64,000 nucleotides of DNA from Corynespora cassiicola (lineage: Eukaryota; Ascomycota; Dothideomycetes; Pleosporales; Corynesporascaceae), in contig JAEUWY010000001.1 of the NCBI GenBank assembly GCA_022059125.1, positions 3,782,001-3,846,000 of the forward strand. Direction: 5' to 3'. Numbering within the stretch: the first letter of the stretch is position 1; each line of letters opens with the position of its first letter. The notes beneath the pieces are model-generated. The model was not told the DNA's origin, searched no databases, and worked only from the letters and a program-made list of their open reading frames with translations. Shown one piece after another: positions 21,736-32,444 of this stretch. Made by a program: the position numbers and the translations under genes.

Positions 21736-24003
21736 TCAGTCACAGTCCATCTGATCATTTTCTTCCAGCTCTGCATCAACGTTCACCATCATCATTCCTT
21801 CTTTCAGCAATAAGCCCACGTCCGCCCGAATTTGAACTTCTTCGCTCTCGTCGTCTTTTTTGGCTTTTGGAATACTGTCCATGGCAGATATCATACCCTC
21901 GAGGTCTCCTCTGTACTCCTTCTCGAGCTGAACGTGACACTGACGGCAAAGCCTAAGGCCACAGCCCCGGAGCTGTTGCTTTTCAATTTCTTCCTGTTCG
22001 AGTGGTTCCTGCTCGAGTGATACCTGCTCGTATCCACAGCTCCATTTTGCAGGTGAGACACATAGACTGCACCATCGCTCAAGCTCGCGGTGCTGATCAA
22101 ATGATCCAGGGGGGGCCTCAAGGAGCCTGTCTGTCATCTCATCCATGTCCTGGTCTTCGAACATGCTGACTCCTGGTATGGGTTCCATTATATGGTTTTC
22201 GCAAGTGACAACTTGCACGCGCTTGATTACACAGCTGGAGCACATTACCGTTGCGTCGTGTTTCTCCCGGTGGCCACCTCCGAGTTCAGAAAATCCGCGG
22301 CCATCGCACCATCGCAGCATGAATACTTGTAATTCGAAATGTCCGAAAAATCCAAAGGCAGGTAATGTGCACCAGTTGCAGTGTTCATTGTTTTCATCCT
22401 TTTCGTCGAACAAGAAAGACATGGGATGAGCGAAACATGTCGCGGTCATCTCTGTGACGCCGCGGTGACCCTCACAATCTTCCATCTCCTCTTTGGGAGT
22501 GGGTTCGGGCCCAGGCCTAGAAGCATTCTCTTCCATAGCCTCGAGGTCTAGAAGGTCTCGCTCACTAAATATTTCGCGACCGAGTTTATTGACACGAGAG
22601 GCCATCTCACTGGTGCGCGTGGATGATGGTGGACCAGCATTGCCGCCCCCCCTAATTGCCTTGTCCTTGCCCTTGGTGCCACTCTTCTTCTTTCTGGGCG
22701 CTTTTTCCACATCGTAGAATGTGCATCCAATGCCATTTTTCACACAACCTTTGCAAGGAGGAGTGTCATCCAGGTTCTTTAGTGAGCATCGCTTTCCGTT
22801 CGCACGGCAATTTGTGCACTTTATATGCTTGCGGTTGGAGCTGTACATCACATCGTCGATACTGCAGCGAGTTGTGACCATTGGAGCAACGCATTCCTCG
22901 CCATCATAGTCGCACTGGTCGCATCTATCCGCATTAGATGCGATTTGAGTTTCAAAGGAGCAGACGTGTTGTGCGCCAAGGGTCGTGCATCGGTCGCACT
23001 TGGTTTTCATCAGCGATGAAGGCACGATGGGCTGGCATTCGCTCTCAAGAAGCCTGCACATATTGCACGGCCAGTGACGGTCTTTAATCATTGAACATTT
23101 TCCCCCTTGCTGTCGACATTGCACGCAGCCTCGCGCTACAGGGTGGCCAGTCAAGTCATTGAATTCACCAAGCGGGTCCAGAATGGGGGCTTGGGGCTCA
23201 GTAGCGATGGCTTCTAGTGAGTTGTTCTCTGAAGTTTTTGCATATCCTCTCCTCCTGTCCCCGCCAGTAATACGGAGAACCGGCGAGAAACGGGAAAATC
23301 TGAGTCTGGCTCGAGTATTCGCAGGCTTTCCTCTGAGTTGAGGCCTCTTCCTCCTCCGGCGTGACACTTTCAGCCTTTCCCTGTCCTTCTTTTTTTCTTC
23401 GTCTGGGTCAAAGTTACCTGACTTATCTTGGTCAAGGCATGTGGTAGCGACCTCGCGGTTGATGGGACGCAATTTGTAAGGAATCCCGAAGTCTGAAGCT
23501 TTCTGCCCGTGGTCCCCATCAGTGTCAAATACAGGTGGCTCCGGTGAACCGTAATCATCTGATTGTGAGATTGAGGCTACATCTGAACCTTGTGCAAACA
23601 AGTCATTTTCTTCTGTGCTGTTCATCTCGGGCTCTGCCGGCTGCGGCGATTGCTCTGCAGAAATGACATGTTCACTGAGCTCACGGTTCGCTGCGCGTGA
23701 AGTCGTGGGTGCGTTAAACAGGGAATTAAATGGCTTATCTCGTCGCTCGTGGTCTCCTTCATATGCGTATTTTGTCGTTGAGGTGTTGGACTGCACCTTA
23801 TTCAAGGCGCGTCTTGGAAACGAACGAGACATAGCCGATTTATCGCCGTCATCTGACATTCCCGAGAAGTGGGAGCCAATGCGTGAGGCTGGTGATGTTT
23901 GAGACTCGACTTGCATCTCGTTTGCATCATCATCATCATCATCACCATCATTAGAAGGTATTGAGAGGGCCATTTTCCACGACTTTTCTGTTTGGCCTGT
24001 CAT
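21736..24003 (-). CDS. Large Cys-rich protein with repeated Zn2Cys6-like knuckles; function unknown
   Basis: This uninterrupted frame gives 755 residues from the first ATG at 24001-24003. The first third is acidic and low in complexity (an Asp run near the N-terminus). The middle is very basic (SRRRRKRPQLRGKP). Three cysteine arrays follow, each of the form C-x2-C-x6-7-C ... PC-x2-C-x6-C: CVQCRQQGGKC with CNMC, CDRC with CDQCDYDGEEC, and CTNCRANGKRC with CKGCVKNGIGC. They resemble halves of fungal Zn2Cys6 binuclear clusters, but in tandem. The C-terminal 200 residues have further Cys and His pairs (HCNWC, CSSC, WCSLC, LCRQCH) that could form a RING- or treble-clef-like fold. I do not recognise the family. 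A nuclear, nucleic-acid-binding role is a guess from basic and cysteine-rich composition. Confidence 0.8.
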   Translation of the reverse strand: MTGQTEKSWKMALSIPSNDGDDDDDDANEMQVESQTSPASRIGSHFSGMSDDGDKSAMSRSFPRRALNKVQSNTSTTKYAYEGDHERRDKPFNSLFNAPTTSRAANRELSEHVISAEQSPQPAEPEMNSTEENDLFAQGSDVASISQSDDYGSPEPPVFDTDGDHGQKASDFGIPYKLRPINREVATTCLDQDKSGNFDPDEEKKKDRERLKVSRRRRKRPQLRGKPANTRARLRFSRFSPVLRITGGDRRRGYAKTSENNSLEAIATEPQAPILDPLGEFNDLTGHPVARGCVQCRQQGGKCSMIKDRHWPCNMCRLLESECQPIVPSSLMKTKCDRCTTLGAQHVCSFETQIASNADRCDQCDYDGEECVAPMVTTRCSIDDVMYSSNRKHIKCTNCRANGKRCSLKNLDDTPPCKGCVKNGIGCTFYDVEKAPRKKKSGTKGKDKAIRGGGNAGPPSSTRTSEMASRVNKLGREIFSERDLLDLEAMEENASRPGPEPTPKEEMEDCEGHRGVTEMTATCFAHPMSFLFDEKDENNEHCNWCTLPAFGFFGHFELQVFMLRWCDGRGFSELGGGHREKHDATVMCSSCVIKRVQVVTCENHIMEPIPGVSMFEDQDMDEMTDRLLEAPPGSFDQHRELERWCSLCVSPAKWSCGYEQVSLEQEPLEQEEIEKQQLRGCGLRLCRQCHVQLEKEYRGDLEGMISAMDSIPKAKKDDESEEVQIRADVGLLLKEGMMMVNVDAELEENDQMDCD

Positions 24004-24935
24004 GACTGAGATCGAGTGAGTCGCGTAACTTCTAGATACGGTCTGCTGGTGCCGGCTCCAATATATCAAAGATTATATTGGAGGGTTGAAGTTTCTGTTT
24101 GAAAGGTGAAGATCATGCTACGACTTTGTATGCGTAATAGGCGTTATAGTAGAGGGCGAGAGCGAGGTTTCCACGTTCAGTGTTTGCTCGATGGAGGTTG
24201 GAAAGGCCAGATCTTCGGCGACAAGAGGTTAAACTGACGCTGGGTGAATCAAGTCAAGTGATTCACTCAATAATTACCTAGAGAATTCTAGGTGGGCGGA
24301 TTAAGTAGAGCTGGGGTGATTGAGCAGAGGTGCACGGATCAAGTAGGTTGGAGTGTCGAGTGGAGGTACAAGGTAAGAGGGCAGCTGGCAACCTGGCACA
24401 CGACAATTGTGATGAAGAAGCTGAGAACGAATGATTCGGACAAAACCTTGGAAGCTACAAACGGGCGTAATAGATCTGCAGCATCTCATCACGCGACAGT
24501 TGACCCCATCTATGCCCTAACCAAACAGCTGTACATTATGGCTTCAAAGTTTTTTTTAGGGTTTGCGTTAGCTAGAAAAGGTCACAGGCTTGATGACCCT
24601 GTATATTGTTCTCAGGTGGGTAGTTCTGTGTTCGTACAAGCTCTTAGGAGGTCGATTTGATCATCATATTCTTCCGCTTTCATTGGTAAATTCTCGACCA
24701 CATGTTTCGTACACAGAAAGGCCAATCATTGATTTCAGGTCGACGCAAGGGTCATGTACCTCAGTGCTCTACGGTGGAAGCACATCGGGCTTAGAGGGGA
24801 AATCGATTTGCTTACTAATAGCGCACGGGCCTCATGCGAAAATATAGCCGACATTTCTCGCCAGCCACTCCCTTCACATCTACTTCTCCCTCCCATGCCG
24901 CCCATCACGGTCACCGACGCTGCCCAACGGGCAAC
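24004..24935. other. Divergent promoter region
   Basis: This separates the zinc protein and the histidine phosphatase, which are divergent. It holds one perfect inverted repeat (24056-24083). The 122-codon frame at 24292-24660 has no recognisable features. Confidence 0.5.
24056..24083. repeat. Perfect 10-bp inverted repeat, 8-base loop
   Basis: CTCCAATATA and TATATTGGAG are exact reverse complements separated by TCAAAGAT. The element lies 53-80 bases upstream of the zinc-protein ATG. It could be a protein-binding palindrome or a hairpin in its 5' UTR. Confidence 0.6.
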
Positions 24936-25987
24936 ATGGCGCCCCAAGTGAGGCTGTTTCTGATTCGGCACGGTGAGACTGTCGACAATGTTGCCCAGCT
25001 CTAGTAAGCTTTCCCCGTTCAGTCGTCCCCTAGCTTTCAGCTCTGACCACGACCAGTGCTGGCACCAGAGACTCGGAACTCACGAATCATGGCTGGCAAC
25101 AGGCAACTCGCCTCGGCCTCCATTTCAAGGCTATTGGCTTAAAGTTCACCCACATCTTCTCCTCGCATTTGCAGCGTGCCGCGAAGACTGCTGGCTTGAT
25201 ACATGAAGCCCAAGCCAAACCTTCAGTCTGCCAGGCCTCGACGCACCAAGTCCCGGACGTGGTACAACTGCCAGTACTTATGGAGCAAGACTTCGGCTAT
25301 TTGGAGGGCAAGAAGTGGCACGAGCGGCCCCCAGAGACCAAGCCTGCCAACATCGTCGACGTGGAATCGAAGGATTCCATGGTCAGACGCGCCGACTTGT
25401 TCCTGGACGGTCATCTACTGCCACTCTTGAGTGACTCGGGGGATGGTGATAGCGTGGTTGCTGTAGTCTCACATGGCATCATGTTGTCGGCTCTCTGGAA
25501 ACGATTGCTTTTGCGACTCCCACCCAAGAGCGTCGGTTTCTCTCCCGAGCTTGCTGCCGCAGCACACCTTTCCTTGGACCATCTAGGTGGTTGGTCCAAC
25601 ACCGGTTACCTAGAGCTTCTTTTGGAAAGGAAGCCGCTAGAAGCTCCAGTTTCTTCAAGTGATGGCAGCTCTGCGCCACCTGCACAGTTCCCTCCCTCAT
25701 GTCCAATCAGGACCTTCGCATCTGCGACGTCAGCCTTGGATGAAGACGCACCAGATCCTGCACGCAGTGTTCACAGTGGTGCTCAAGAGGTTGGTGTGCA
25801 ATCCGAGCTTTCTGGTGCACAAGCGCCCCTCAAGGTAGCGGGCCGATGGCTGACTACCATTCAAACCGTCAATGGTAAGGACCACTTGAAAGGCCTGAAG
25901 CGCACTGGTGGCGGCGTGGGCAGCTCTCGTCACGATGCCTCACAGAAGAACATTGATAGCTTCTTTAAGCGTCGTAGGGTTGAGTGA
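24936..25987 (+). CDS. Histidine phosphatase superfamily protein (phosphoglycerate-mutase-like) with C-terminal PIP-box-like motif
   Basis: Two exons (24936-25003 and 25057-25987) join in frame to 332 residues. The N-terminus carries the phosphohistidine motif LIRHGET, with SSHLQRAAKTA and the second catalytic-core histidine in VVSHGIML, so the phosphatase core is complete. Many members act on phosphosugars or phosphoproteins; the substrate here is unknown. The C-terminal 90 residues are Ser/Pro-rich and end QKNIDSFFKRRRVE. QKNIDSFF fits the PCNA-interacting-peptide consensus Q-x-x-I/L/M-x-x-F-F exactly, and the basic residues after it could serve as a nuclear localisation signal. This suggests nuclear action near replication or repair complexes, which is unusual for the family. 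TFIIIC subunit tau55 is a known nuclear member, so nuclear roles are precedented. Confidence 0.87.
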
Positions 25988-26657
25988 CTAAACTGATCCG
26001 ATTCAGTTTGCAGTTTAGACAGTGTTGGTAAGTTTTTTTTTCTTCTGTTCTTTTCCTTGCAATGATGATAAAACAATTATTCACAGACCTGTTCTGAATT
26101 TCATGTGGACTTCAATTGTTCCAACTGCTGTCTGATCTTGCACATCCCACCTCTCTACTATCTGCGCGCCTTCGTTGCATGTCACTGACTGTAAATGATA
26201 GATCCACCCTACATTCCGTGCAATGCGGAGAGCTCCGCTTGCCAGCACACTGATTGTGACTTGGTCGTTCCTCGCTGCCTGGTCCTCCGTGACCTACATC
26301 TGATGTGCCTGTTTATGCCTTTATAGGAGCTGCCAGCAAATTGTGGCTTGTGTGATGAGCCTATAGCCCACTATGTGTGCTTCGTTGAGATGTTAGCTAT
26401 CCATTCGCGGGCCAGCAATGGACACACTCGTATGCTTTAGGTGGTTGATCCACCCAGGCACTTGCTGCCATCAGCAGCAGCGACTATACTATTAGCCATC
26501 TAGTTCCCCTCGACTATGTGGCGGGACCCAACGAAAGATTCAACAGTGAGCTATTGCATATGCCAAGGGAACTCATGCAACTAGCCTCAGTTTCGATGAT
26601 GCAAACACGTCTAAACTATCAGTGATTAGTTCTGAGCGTGTGACCTAGATACCCTGC
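25988..26657. other. Intergenic spacer
   Basis: This is the 3' flank of the histidine phosphatase gene. I see no gene, tRNA or repeat in it. Confidence 0.5.
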
Positions 26658-27190
26658 TTATAGATTACGTAGCCCAGGAATAGACCATATGCAATCATTG
26701 ACCCGGTCACGATAACTTTTATCCACGTGTAAAATGAAATGTAGCTGATTGTAATCGGTCCAGATGGGGCGAAGATGCTCAAAACAATCTAACAGGTTCT
26801 CGTCGTTAACCATTACAGCAATATCTATTGTCAAGTCCAGCTTACTAGCGTCCAGCAAAGGATGACTTCACATCTCTACCTGTATGTATGACCCATGCAT
26901 TGTCCAACCGAAGATCAATTGTTGACAGATGGTAAAACAAGTGCAATCACATGGTATCAAGACAGAACTCTACCAGCAGCATTGCATTTCGCTTCGGTAC
27001 CCTGTTCCATATCAATTGTCACGATCATGCGCCAAGGTTGGGTAGAAGCGTAGACAGTCCTATGGCTGAAGATGCATAATGCGGGACTAGTAGTTTGCGA
27101 TGACGAAAGGAGTAGCGTGGATGAATCATCATGGGGGCTATGCGGCGACGGTGGCGGTTGCGGACTGGGATAAGATTGGGACCAGAACAA
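26658..27190 (-). pseudogene. Decayed protein gene relic, family unassigned
   Basis: Three protein-like fragments follow one another on the minus strand but in different frames. The first (27190 to about 26960) includes TQPWRMIVTIDMEQGTEAKC and then runs into a stop. The second (about 26915-26870) reads LRLDNAWVIHTGRDVK. The third (about 26870-26658) contains DLTIDIAVMVNDENL and CFEHLRPIWTDYNQ and ends SIPGLRNL. The switch between the second and third is a one- or two-base frameshift with no plausible intron. Their order and style suggest one former gene of the type fungi keep in large paralogous sets. A spliced live gene with an exon I failed to see is the alternative. Confidence 0.4.
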
Positions 27191-28704
27191 TATTCATTAT
27201 ACTGACTTGATAGATTCGCTGTTCCACATCTCGTACTGGCACACAAAGAGCATCCTAAGATGCATATCGCCACGCTGAAGCTCAGGTCAAGCAGACCCCA
27301 GAGCCCGAAAGGCCAAAGCATGGCAATTCACTATGGCATAAATCGTATGGCGTTCGCCAGTACCCTTATACACGCTTATTCAACCCAGCATCGGACTCCA
27401 GCCCTCTGCGCCACGCTCGGGCATATCCAAATGGGTAAAGTCGGGGATCTATACACCAACTCTTAGTACCCGAGCCCCGGTAGCGAGGCGGCAGACTAGA
27501 CCAGCCTAGTCCCAGGGCATGGCTGAGCAAAGAGCACGCGGCGATGAAACGGAAACAGAAACTTGTGCAGCGAGCGCAACCTGGACTGGGCAGCGCCTTT
27601 GACACGCGCTTCCAAACGAACGTTGACGGCCATCGTGTTTCTGCCCTGCGGCGCGAGCGCGACGCGGGATGAGTTGGGATACGATGCGCATGCTCACGCT
27701 GAAGTCCAAAAACGTACATTCAACAAGCCTTGTGCTTTTTATCTTTTCTATAAACATTCGCAGTAGCGCTGGGGTTCTTCTTGTGCATCTCTGCCCCGGC
27801 CCAACCACTTCGCACGATACAAAACAAAATATAGCAACAGATGCGTTTCCCACCTCTACAAACGCTCGCAAACGCGCACAACCCTGCGTATGCCCTCTGC
27901 TACGGACGTCGCGACCAGTGGAGTAGCAGTGCAAAAGTCCGGAGGCGTAGTCACTAGCTCTATCCTGCAAGGCACGCATGGCGCGCACGCGCTCGCCTAT
28001 CCAGCCAAGCAGACACACCAGGCACGCCTCCCCATCAGCGAGGTACCCAGCTTATCGATACCCGAAGCATAGGCCTGGCCGAAACGGCGCTTTTCTGTTG
28101 GTTCAGGTTTCGATTCGGAGTTGGGAGCGTAGGTCGGGCGAGGCTGGGGCAGGGGTGAGGATAACAATGGGGAGGTGGTAGGGCGTAGAACGTGGCAGGG
28201 GTGCTAGGGGCTACTTGGCCCCCTCGTGAGATCAGAGCAGCAACTATGCCTGGGTGAGGATCTGATGGATCGACCGGGGGGGTCGAAGGTACACTGGCAA
28301 CAGAGTCCGATGGGCGGGGGAGGGGCGCACAAACCCTCTCGTGTGGCAGCATTGTTGCACTGGCGACGTGACTGGGCGTGAAGGGAGGCATGGGATAAGA
28401 ACGACGTGCAGCCCGGCTTGTTATTGTTTTTTTCCATCGCAAGCTCTTCAGATCTAGGAATCTGCCTCTCCTTTTACGCCTCTACGATCCTTTTTCGTGC
28501 TTCTTTCTTCGCTCGAGGACTTGATTGTCCGTTCGATTCTTGCTTTCGCTTTGATAGCTTTTGGGCCCCGACCCGCTTTCGACGATACACACAGAGAGAG
28601 CTGGTACACCTGTGATGCATACGCCCTCCACTCTTTCAACATAACCTTCTTTTAAACCAAGCATTCTTTTGCGAGCAACACCACATTCCAAACCAGGACT
28701 CACA
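27191..28704. other. Intergenic; MFS promoter and 5' UTR
   Basis: I see no supported gene. Several 60-170-codon frames on both strands overlap each other without family features. A 7-bp inverted repeat (GCTCGGG ... CCCGAGC) near 27413-27475 is not a tRNA. Confidence 0.45.
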
Positions 28705-31064
28705 ATGGCAAACCACGCCCCAATCCAAAACCCCTCCACACAACCCACCGCCCAACCCGGCGGCGCCCCACCCCACTTCCTCTCCAACCTCAACGACCGC
28801 CAACGCCAACACCTCCAATATGCCATCCCCAAAACCAGTCTCCCAGAACGCCTCTCCCAGTTCCTCGAGACCCCGCGGGCTACCCCTGTCCCCAAGCGCT
28901 TCACCTTCGAAGCCATGGAAGCCCGCCGCCACCAGGCCCGCGAGGCCCGCGACGCGAAGCGCCAGTCCCGCAGCCGCCGGAGCCAGAGCCGTAGCCGCGA
29001 GCGCAACGCGCTTCCGGGGCAGGGACAGGGTGGCAGCGGCGGCATGCCGTCGATTCCGGGGACGATGCACAGGTATGGGGGCACCGCGGGGCGCATGATG
29101 GGGCCTCCTGGGGGCGAGGAGAAGAGGGGGCAGCGACAGCAGCAGCAGCAGAGGAATGTAATTGATGGGGAGAAGATGGGGCGGGCGAGGGCGGAGAGTA
29201 ATGCGTCGACGCCGAGTATTGATTTGCTCAAGCCGGACGAGAAGTATGTCGAGGTTGAGGATGTTGTGGATTGGAGATATCATGCCACGGGTGGGTGTGT
29301 GTTTGTGCTCAACTTGATTGTAGCGTGGGATGCGACGAGTTTGAGCAGTGCTCTGCCGGTAAGTTACTTCCCCCATCTTGTTGCCTCTCTGGGAGATGTG
29401 AGACTGACGGGATGACAGACCATTGCTACGGCCATGGATGCCACGGCGCTGCAGTCTTGGTGGTTGGGACTAGCGTTCTTGGTCGCTGCTACCACCTTCC
29501 TCCCACTCTTTTCCATTCTTTCGGAAATCTTTGGGCGCAAAGGGTTGCTTCTTAGCGCTCTCACGTTCTACACTGTTGGCTCGTTCATTTCGGCCGTTTC
29601 TGGAAACCTTATGGGGCTGCTTCTTGGACGTGCTCTGCAGGGATTCGGCGCTGGAGGCATTGTTGTTTTATCTAACCTGATCATCTCGGATCTCGCCATG
29701 GTCAAGGATAGGTGGCGGTGGACTGCCTTGCTTGGAGCCATGTAAGTCTCGATTCCTTGGGTTGAGAGCTTCAGCTGACTTCGCGGTAGCTGGGCAATTG
29801 GCGCAGTCACTGGTCCTCTGATTGGACAGGTACTTGCGGTGAAGAGCCAATGGAGGTGGATCTTCTGGCTTAACCTCCCCTTCAGCGTCCTGGCACTTCT
29901 CATTCTCGCTTTTTTCGCTCAGCTTCGCGATGCGCCTACGGAGCCGGTTCTTCCCAAGCTGAGGAGCATCGATTGGCTGGGACTAGTCCTCTTCACTGGA
30001 TCGCTTGTTTCGTTCCTACTGGGCTTGACCTGGGTAAGTTGTCCTCCTGATTTTCCTGATCCGGAGTCGCGCGGTCGGAGAATTTATGACAGCATCGATC
30101 CCCGAAGGATGCGCTAACCCGTCTGATAGGGAGGTACATTCCACACATGGTCAGACTTCAAGACCCTGTTGCCACTGCAACTCGGTCTCGTCGGTTTGGT
30201 AGGCTTTTGTCTCTGGTCATGGTTCTCTCCATTCGCCTCCATCGTCATGCTCGACGACTTCTGGGACGTCACTAGCCTGGTCTCGCTCTTTGGAACCATG
30301 ATTCAGGGCATGGTGGTCTTCTCCCTTCTGTACTTTCTGGTAGGTTATATCGCCCCTGGCTAACAAGGCGCCAATGCTGACTTGTTTCACAGCCGCTTTA
30401 CTTCAACATCGCCAAGTCGCTTCAAGCCACAAGCTTGCTCCCCTGGACCCTCTCGTTCGCCGCGCTTGCTGGCGTTTCCTTCTTCCTCGTCAGCAAGTTG
30501 AACTACTGGCGGCCGGCTGTATGGCTTGGCTGGGTGCTTACCGTCGTCGGTGTCGCGCTCATGTCTCTGATCACTCGCGACTCTCCGACGGGCATGTGGG
30601 TCGGTATCGGCGTCGCAACTGGTACTGGTATCGGCATCCTGTACCCCGGCCTGCACGTCGCTTCCCTTGTCAACGACCCTGCCGACGACGAGAAAGTGAG
30701 CATCGGCGTTACCAACTTCACCTTTTTCCAATTCCTCGGGCAAACCCTCGGTGTAGCTGTCGGAACCTCGGTCTTCCAGAACGAGTTCTTCAAGAATTTG
30801 AAGGCGAGGCCCTTCTATGTTGAGGATGCAGCGCTCTATGCGAAAGATGCAGTCGCACTGGTCGTCCGGGTGCGCGGCCCGGAATCATCGAGTACGAAGA
30901 TCCAGATGATCGATTCATACGTCGATGCTCTCAGGGTCGTTTGGATCATCATGGCTGCGCTTGCCGGTGTTGCCCTGATTTCCAGTCTTCTCATGCGACG
31001 CAAAGAACCCCAGCGGGACCGAGCGCACGAGATAAAGGGTCTAGACACTGGCTATGTGGTGTAA
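28705..31064 (+). CDS. MFS drug-efflux-type transporter (14-TMS, DHA2-like) with long Arg/Ser-rich N-terminal tail
   Basis: Five exons (28705-29358, 29419-29741, 29790-30033, 30130-30339, 30393-31064) join in frame to 700 residues. The membrane part starts near residue 195 and shows FLVAATTFLPLFSILSEIFG, then GRKGLLLSALTFYTVGS, LLLGRALQGFGAGGI and AIGAVTGPLIGQ, the last two being MFS motifs B and C of proton antiporters. FFQFLGQTLGVAVGTSVFQ marks the late helices. Such pumps export toxic compounds or metabolites from the plasma membrane or vacuole. The first 190 residues are unusual: hydrophilic, Pro- and Gln-rich, with RSRRSQSRSRER and a short poly-Gln. The tail is probably a cytosolic, phosphorylatable region. 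The start is the first ATG; earlier in-frame codons are not ATG. No adjacent biosynthetic gene is obvious. Confidence 0.9.
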
Positions 31065-31674
31065 AAGCGATGGAAAACGGACTGTACAAATATGTTATGA
31101 TAATAAGGCCAACAAGCGGGGGATCTGTCATTCTTTTGGGCACACCTTTCCTATGTTGACATTCATGGGAGGTGTTGGGTAATGGTTTTCGGCTGGGATT
31201 TTCATTTGGATTTGGATTCGGATTTGGGTCGGGATTAGGTGCATTTTGGTGCGAGGCGGATATACCCTTTCATGTCACTCCTTCAGTAGAGTTCGACCTG
31301 TCGAGACAGGTCCAACAAAATTCCTTCCTTGTTGATATCAAAATATTCAATTCTACCTTCTTTAGAACCATCGCTTCTTGATCTCAAAACCGTCACAACA
31401 CCATCTTGAGTTGGTAGCCCGAGTCAGTTAGCTGTGAAGTTAATCGGCAGAGGATTGACATCGCAATCACTCAACCTTTGCTTGGCATGCTTTGGCATCC
31501 CGCCGGCTTGAGCCTGTGCTCAAATCTTTACCCTAGAAATTGTCATCACCTAATCTCCAGCTCATCGTGAACCCATACAGGGCTCGTGTTCGATTGCCGA
31601 CAGGGCTCCATGGCTGACTCGGGTATAAACGACTGAGCATCGACTTATGATAATGAAGCGGCTACAAAACTCGT
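31065..31674. other. Intergenic spacer
   Basis: This is the 3' flank of the MFS gene. A GGATTT-like repeated stretch lies near 31195-31240. I see nothing coding. Confidence 0.5.
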
Positions 31675-31986
31675 ATGCTGTATGCTGCCGTGACCGTCAT
31701 TCTTATCGCCCATGCCCTTGCGAGCAGCGGTGAGCAGAGACACGTTCGCATCCAGTTCCAAGTCTCGGGTATTCGCATTTCCAGACGCATGAACTGGCGA
31801 GATCATCCATTGTCCAAGCCGTGGTTTCCAGGCGGTAGATGTGTCCACCAGTCAGACGTGGCAGACGGTGGATGCGGAAACCCGGGACATTGGTGTGGAA
31901 TGTCGGAGCATTACACATGGCTGTGGCATGTCATGTCTCCAGAAGCCAGTGTGTGTGCGCAGATCGGAAGTGTCATGGACGTGTGA
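31675..31986 (+). CDS. Putative small secreted cysteine-containing protein
   Basis: The frame gives 103 residues. The first 16 (MLYAAVTVILIAHALA) look like a signal peptide with an A-x-A cleavage site, and the mature part has four cysteines. A TATA-like GGTATAAA lies about 50 bases upstream of the ATG. These traits fit a small secreted effector-like protein. However, the minus strand is also open over part of this stretch, no family is recognised and no intron supports the frame. Chance occurrence is a real possibility. Confidence 0.3.
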   Translation: MLYAAVTVILIAHALASSGEQRHVRIQFQVSGIRISRRMNWRDHPLSKPWFPGGRCVHQSDVADGGCGNPGHWCGMSEHYTWLWHVMSPEASVCAQIGSVMDV

Positions 31987-32444
31987 CGACGCATCTCGTT
32001 GTTTAGGTTTCTCCATGATGGTCCGTGCGCGTTATCTCCACCACTCGTCACAACAGCTGAGCAGCATCCAAACCATCATTTTTCTATTCAACCATGCATC
32101 GAGGGCCACTAGATAAAGATTGTTAAAGATACACTACTTGGCGCCATGCATGTGCCTTGAATCCCACAGGCTGTGCCGCCGTTGGTGTGCGACAAACATG
32201 TTTTTCGGAAGAGGTTGGGACGGATCCCCGACCAGCCTCGTCAACCACCTCACTAATGTCCAAGCTTCACCGCCACCCGAATTCAATATAAGGCACCGAG
32301 GCACTGGAAGTTCCCTTCTTCACCTCCTCTCGCCAAGTCTTTTGCGTCGCATGCGGGTTTGAAAATTGGTCAGTTCGTTCGACCAATCAGGGAGAGGCCT
32401 CATCCGTCAATCGTTCAAAGTTGAATTGGTATCGTTTGGTCAGA
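31987..32444. other. Intergenic; wall-protein promoter
   Basis: No gene is seen. A TATAAG-like sequence near 32287 lies about 155 bases before the next start codon. Confidence 0.45.

Noticed and set aside
24548..24566. TTTAGGGTTTG resembling a telomere unit
   Set aside because: Only one unit is present, so it is not evidence for an internal telomeric repeat.
27413..27475. GCTCGGG ... CCCGAGC stem resembling a tRNA acceptor arm
   Set aside because: The span is only about 61 bases and lacks a T-arm, D-arm and anticodon loop in the right places.
28482..29376. Two long minus-strand frames (about 250 codons) opposite the MFS N-terminus
   Set aside because: They are antisense shadows of the biased Arg/Ser/Pro-coding first exon of the pump.
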